From: Desulfobacterales bacterium
GTDB lineage: Bacteria > Desulfobacterota > Desulfobacteria > Desulfobacterales > UBA5852
Assembly (NCBI GenBank): GCA_030066455.1
Contig: JASJBQ010000165.1
Span: 1 to 9,273 of the forward strand
Direction of reading: 5' to 3'
Length of the DNA stretch: 9,273 nt
Shown piece after piece: positions 7,842-9,273 of the stretch. How positions within the stretch are numbered: position 1 is the stretch's first letter; every line of letters starts with the position of its first letter. The translations under genes and the position numbers were made by a program. The notes below the pieces were generated by a model. It had not been told where the DNA came from. It saw only the letters and a program-made list of their open reading frames with translations, and did no database searches.

Positions 7842-9273
7842 GTGACCTTGATCCGCAGCCCCAAATTCGTACTGGGCGGCCTGCTTTGCACGCTCGTGTT
7901 CGCCGTTCTTCTGGGACAGCGCCTCGGACTGATCGGTCAGGGCGAAGGCCGGAACGCCGTGCCGGCCCGGACGGTATCGAAAGCGCTGATCGCGGGCGAA
8001 CGCTGGATGAAAATCCTTCAGGACGAACGGCAGATCGGCTTTTCACATTCGCAGCTTTTCCCGGCGGCGGGGGGCTTCAACCTCAAAGAGCAACTTCGCA
8101 TGCGCCTGAACACGATGGGGCTGGTTCAGGACCTGCATCTCGACTACGAAGCGCGCCTCGACGAAACCCTGGCCGTGGACGCTTTCAATTTCGACATGCG
8201 CTCCGGTCGTTTCAACGTCGCCATCGAGGGCCGGATGGAAGGCGAATGGCTGATCTGCCGGATCGAGAGCGGCGGCACGGCCGAAACCTCCCGGCTGCGC
8301 TTTGATGCGCCCCCTTTCCTGCCGGCGGCCATCTTTGCGGCCGTGGCCGCCGCCGGGCTCGAGCCCGGCCAGGTCCATCACTTCCCGATCTTCGACCCGG
8401 CCACCATGGCTCAGGGCGAAGTCCGCGTCACCGTCATCGGGCGCCGGCCGGTCGGGGCCGGTCCGGGCGGTCCGGATGCCCACCAGGTGGAGCTGGAATA
8501 CAAGGGGCTTCGGCAGCAGGCCTGGATCGATGATGCCGGCGGCGTCCTGAAAGAAAAAGGATTGCTGGGGCTCGAGCAGATAAGATCCAATCGCGAAGAG
8601 GCCCTGAAACCCCTGACCGCCAGCCGCGACCTCACCCGTCTGGCCGCGGTCACGCCCGATCGCCCGGTAGAAAATGCCGGCCAGCTCAAACGGCTCAAGC
8701 TGCGGATCGGCGGTATCGAACCGGAGCGGCTGCCGACCTCCGGCTCGCGCCAGATGCGAAGCGGCAGCGTTCTTACGATCACGCGCGAACCACTGCCACC
8801 GGAGCAGGCGGACCCGGATCTAAGCGCCGATCTGAAGCCCTATCTGGCCCCGGCCCCCATGATCCAGTCCGACGCCCCCCGCATTCGGGCGCTCGCGGCC
8901 GAACTGGCGGCCGGCGCCGACACCCCGCTCAGTCAGATAAAAGCGATCATGGCCTGGATGGACGCCAATATCCAGAAACGCCCCGTGCTTTCCCTGCCCG
9001 ATGCCCTCAATACGTTGGCGCAGCGCATGGGGGACTGCAACGAACACGCCGTGCTCCTGGCGGCCCTGGCCCGCGCCGCCGGTATCCCCGCACAGATCGA
9101 GGCCGGCCTGGTTTACCAGCGGGGCCGGTTTTACTACCATGCCTGGAATCGCGTCTATCTCGGCGGGTGGGTCACCGTGGATGCCCTCACGGGGCAGATG
9201 CCGGCCGATGTCACCCATATCCGTCTGGCCCGCGGCAGTCTGCCCGAGCAAATGGAGATCCTGCCCATGATCG
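7842..9273 (+). CDS. Membrane-anchored transglutaminase-like protein (3' end outside window)
   Basis: An open frame of 477 codons runs off the right edge. Residues about 8-31 are a hydrophobic anchor or uncleaved signal (KFVLGGLLCTLVFAVLLG), so most of the protein should face the periplasm. Residues about 45-330 form a large, mostly beta-type region I do not recognise. The C-terminal part is a transglutaminase-like (papain-fold) domain with the full triad in context: C399 in MGDCNEHAVLL, H433 in YYHAWNRV and D447 in WVTVDALTG. Bacterial members usually act as peptidases or amidases rather than crosslinkers, so the substrate is unknown. The start is GTG 7842, since no in-frame ATG lies nearby upstream and a modest GGAA site precedes it by about 7 nt. 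The gene diverges from the phosphatase operon. Confidence 0.88.
   Translation, partial: MTLIRSPKFVLGGLLCTLVFAVLLGQRLGLIGQGEGRNAVPARTVSKALIAGERWMKILQDERQIGFSHSQLFPAAGGFNLKEQLRMRLNTMGLVQDLHLDYEARLDETLAVDAFNFDMRSGRFNVAIEGRMEGEWLICRIESGGTAETSRLRFDAPPFLPAAIFAAVAAAGLEPGQVHHFPIFDPATMAQGEVRVTVIGRRPVGAGPGGPDAHQVELEYKGLRQQAWIDDAGGVLKEKGLLGLEQIRSNREEALKPLTASRDLTRLAAVTPDRPVENAGQLKRLKLRIGGIEPERLPTSGSRQMRSGSVLTITREPLPPEQADPDLSADLKPYLAPAPMIQSDAPRIRALAAELAAGADTPLSQIKAIMAWMDANIQKRPVLSLPDALNTLAQRMGDCNEHAVLLAALARAAGIPAQIEAGLVYQRGRFYYHAWNRVYLGGWVTVDALTGQMPADVTHIRLARGSLPEQMEILPMI

Overview
The window looks like chromosomal housekeeping and accessory DNA from a GC-rich Gram-negative bacterium. I infer a deltaproteobacterial lineage (Desulfobacterota, perhaps the Desulfosarcina group). 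The grounds are the short Alu-less SRP RNA, the style of the GrpE/DnaK proteins, the mix of a six-helix/HAMP/SpoIIE phosphatase with a Cys-rich cation-diffusion transporter, and a small CxxC protein that reminds me of desulfobacterial conserved hypotheticals. No database search was possible, so the taxonomy is inference. No insertion sequence, integrase, phage gene, tRNA or CRISPR array is visible.

Left part (1-3233, plus strand). The small signal recognition particle RNA gene (ffs) ends in a T-run at 118-124. A gene-free stretch of about 400 bases follows. It ends in an AT-rich island with two candidate promoters (-35 at 355 and 384) and a strong 9-bp leader hairpin (415-436). Then come grpE (532-1161) and dnaK (1246-3174), closed by a textbook intrinsic terminator (3201-3233). 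This is the DnaK chaperone with its nucleotide-exchange factor. Neither hrcA nor dnaJ lies beside them, and I see no CIRCE operator.

Middle part (7571 down to 3289, minus strand). Five co-oriented genes probably form one transcription unit. In order of transcription they are a 134-residue conserved-type protein with a CxxC motif, a six-TM/HAMP/SpoIIE (PP2C-type) phosphatase, a hotdog-fold acyl-CoA thioesterase, a DUF309 protein, and a cation diffusion facilitator with a C-terminal Cys/His cluster. The last three are tightly packed (gap of 14 nt, then a 1-nt TGATG overlap). The unit converges on the dnaK terminator.

Right edge (7842-9273, plus strand). A divergently transcribed gene encodes a membrane-anchored protein with a transglutaminase-like Cys-His-Asp domain. 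It is cut off by the end of the window.

How the parts connect: ffs and grpE-dnaK serve protein targeting and folding. The minus-strand set joins a signalling phosphatase to metabolic and transport genes whose relation to each other is not evident from sequence. I found no clearly new system. The most open questions are the small CxxC protein next to the phosphatase and the structured leader in front of grpE.
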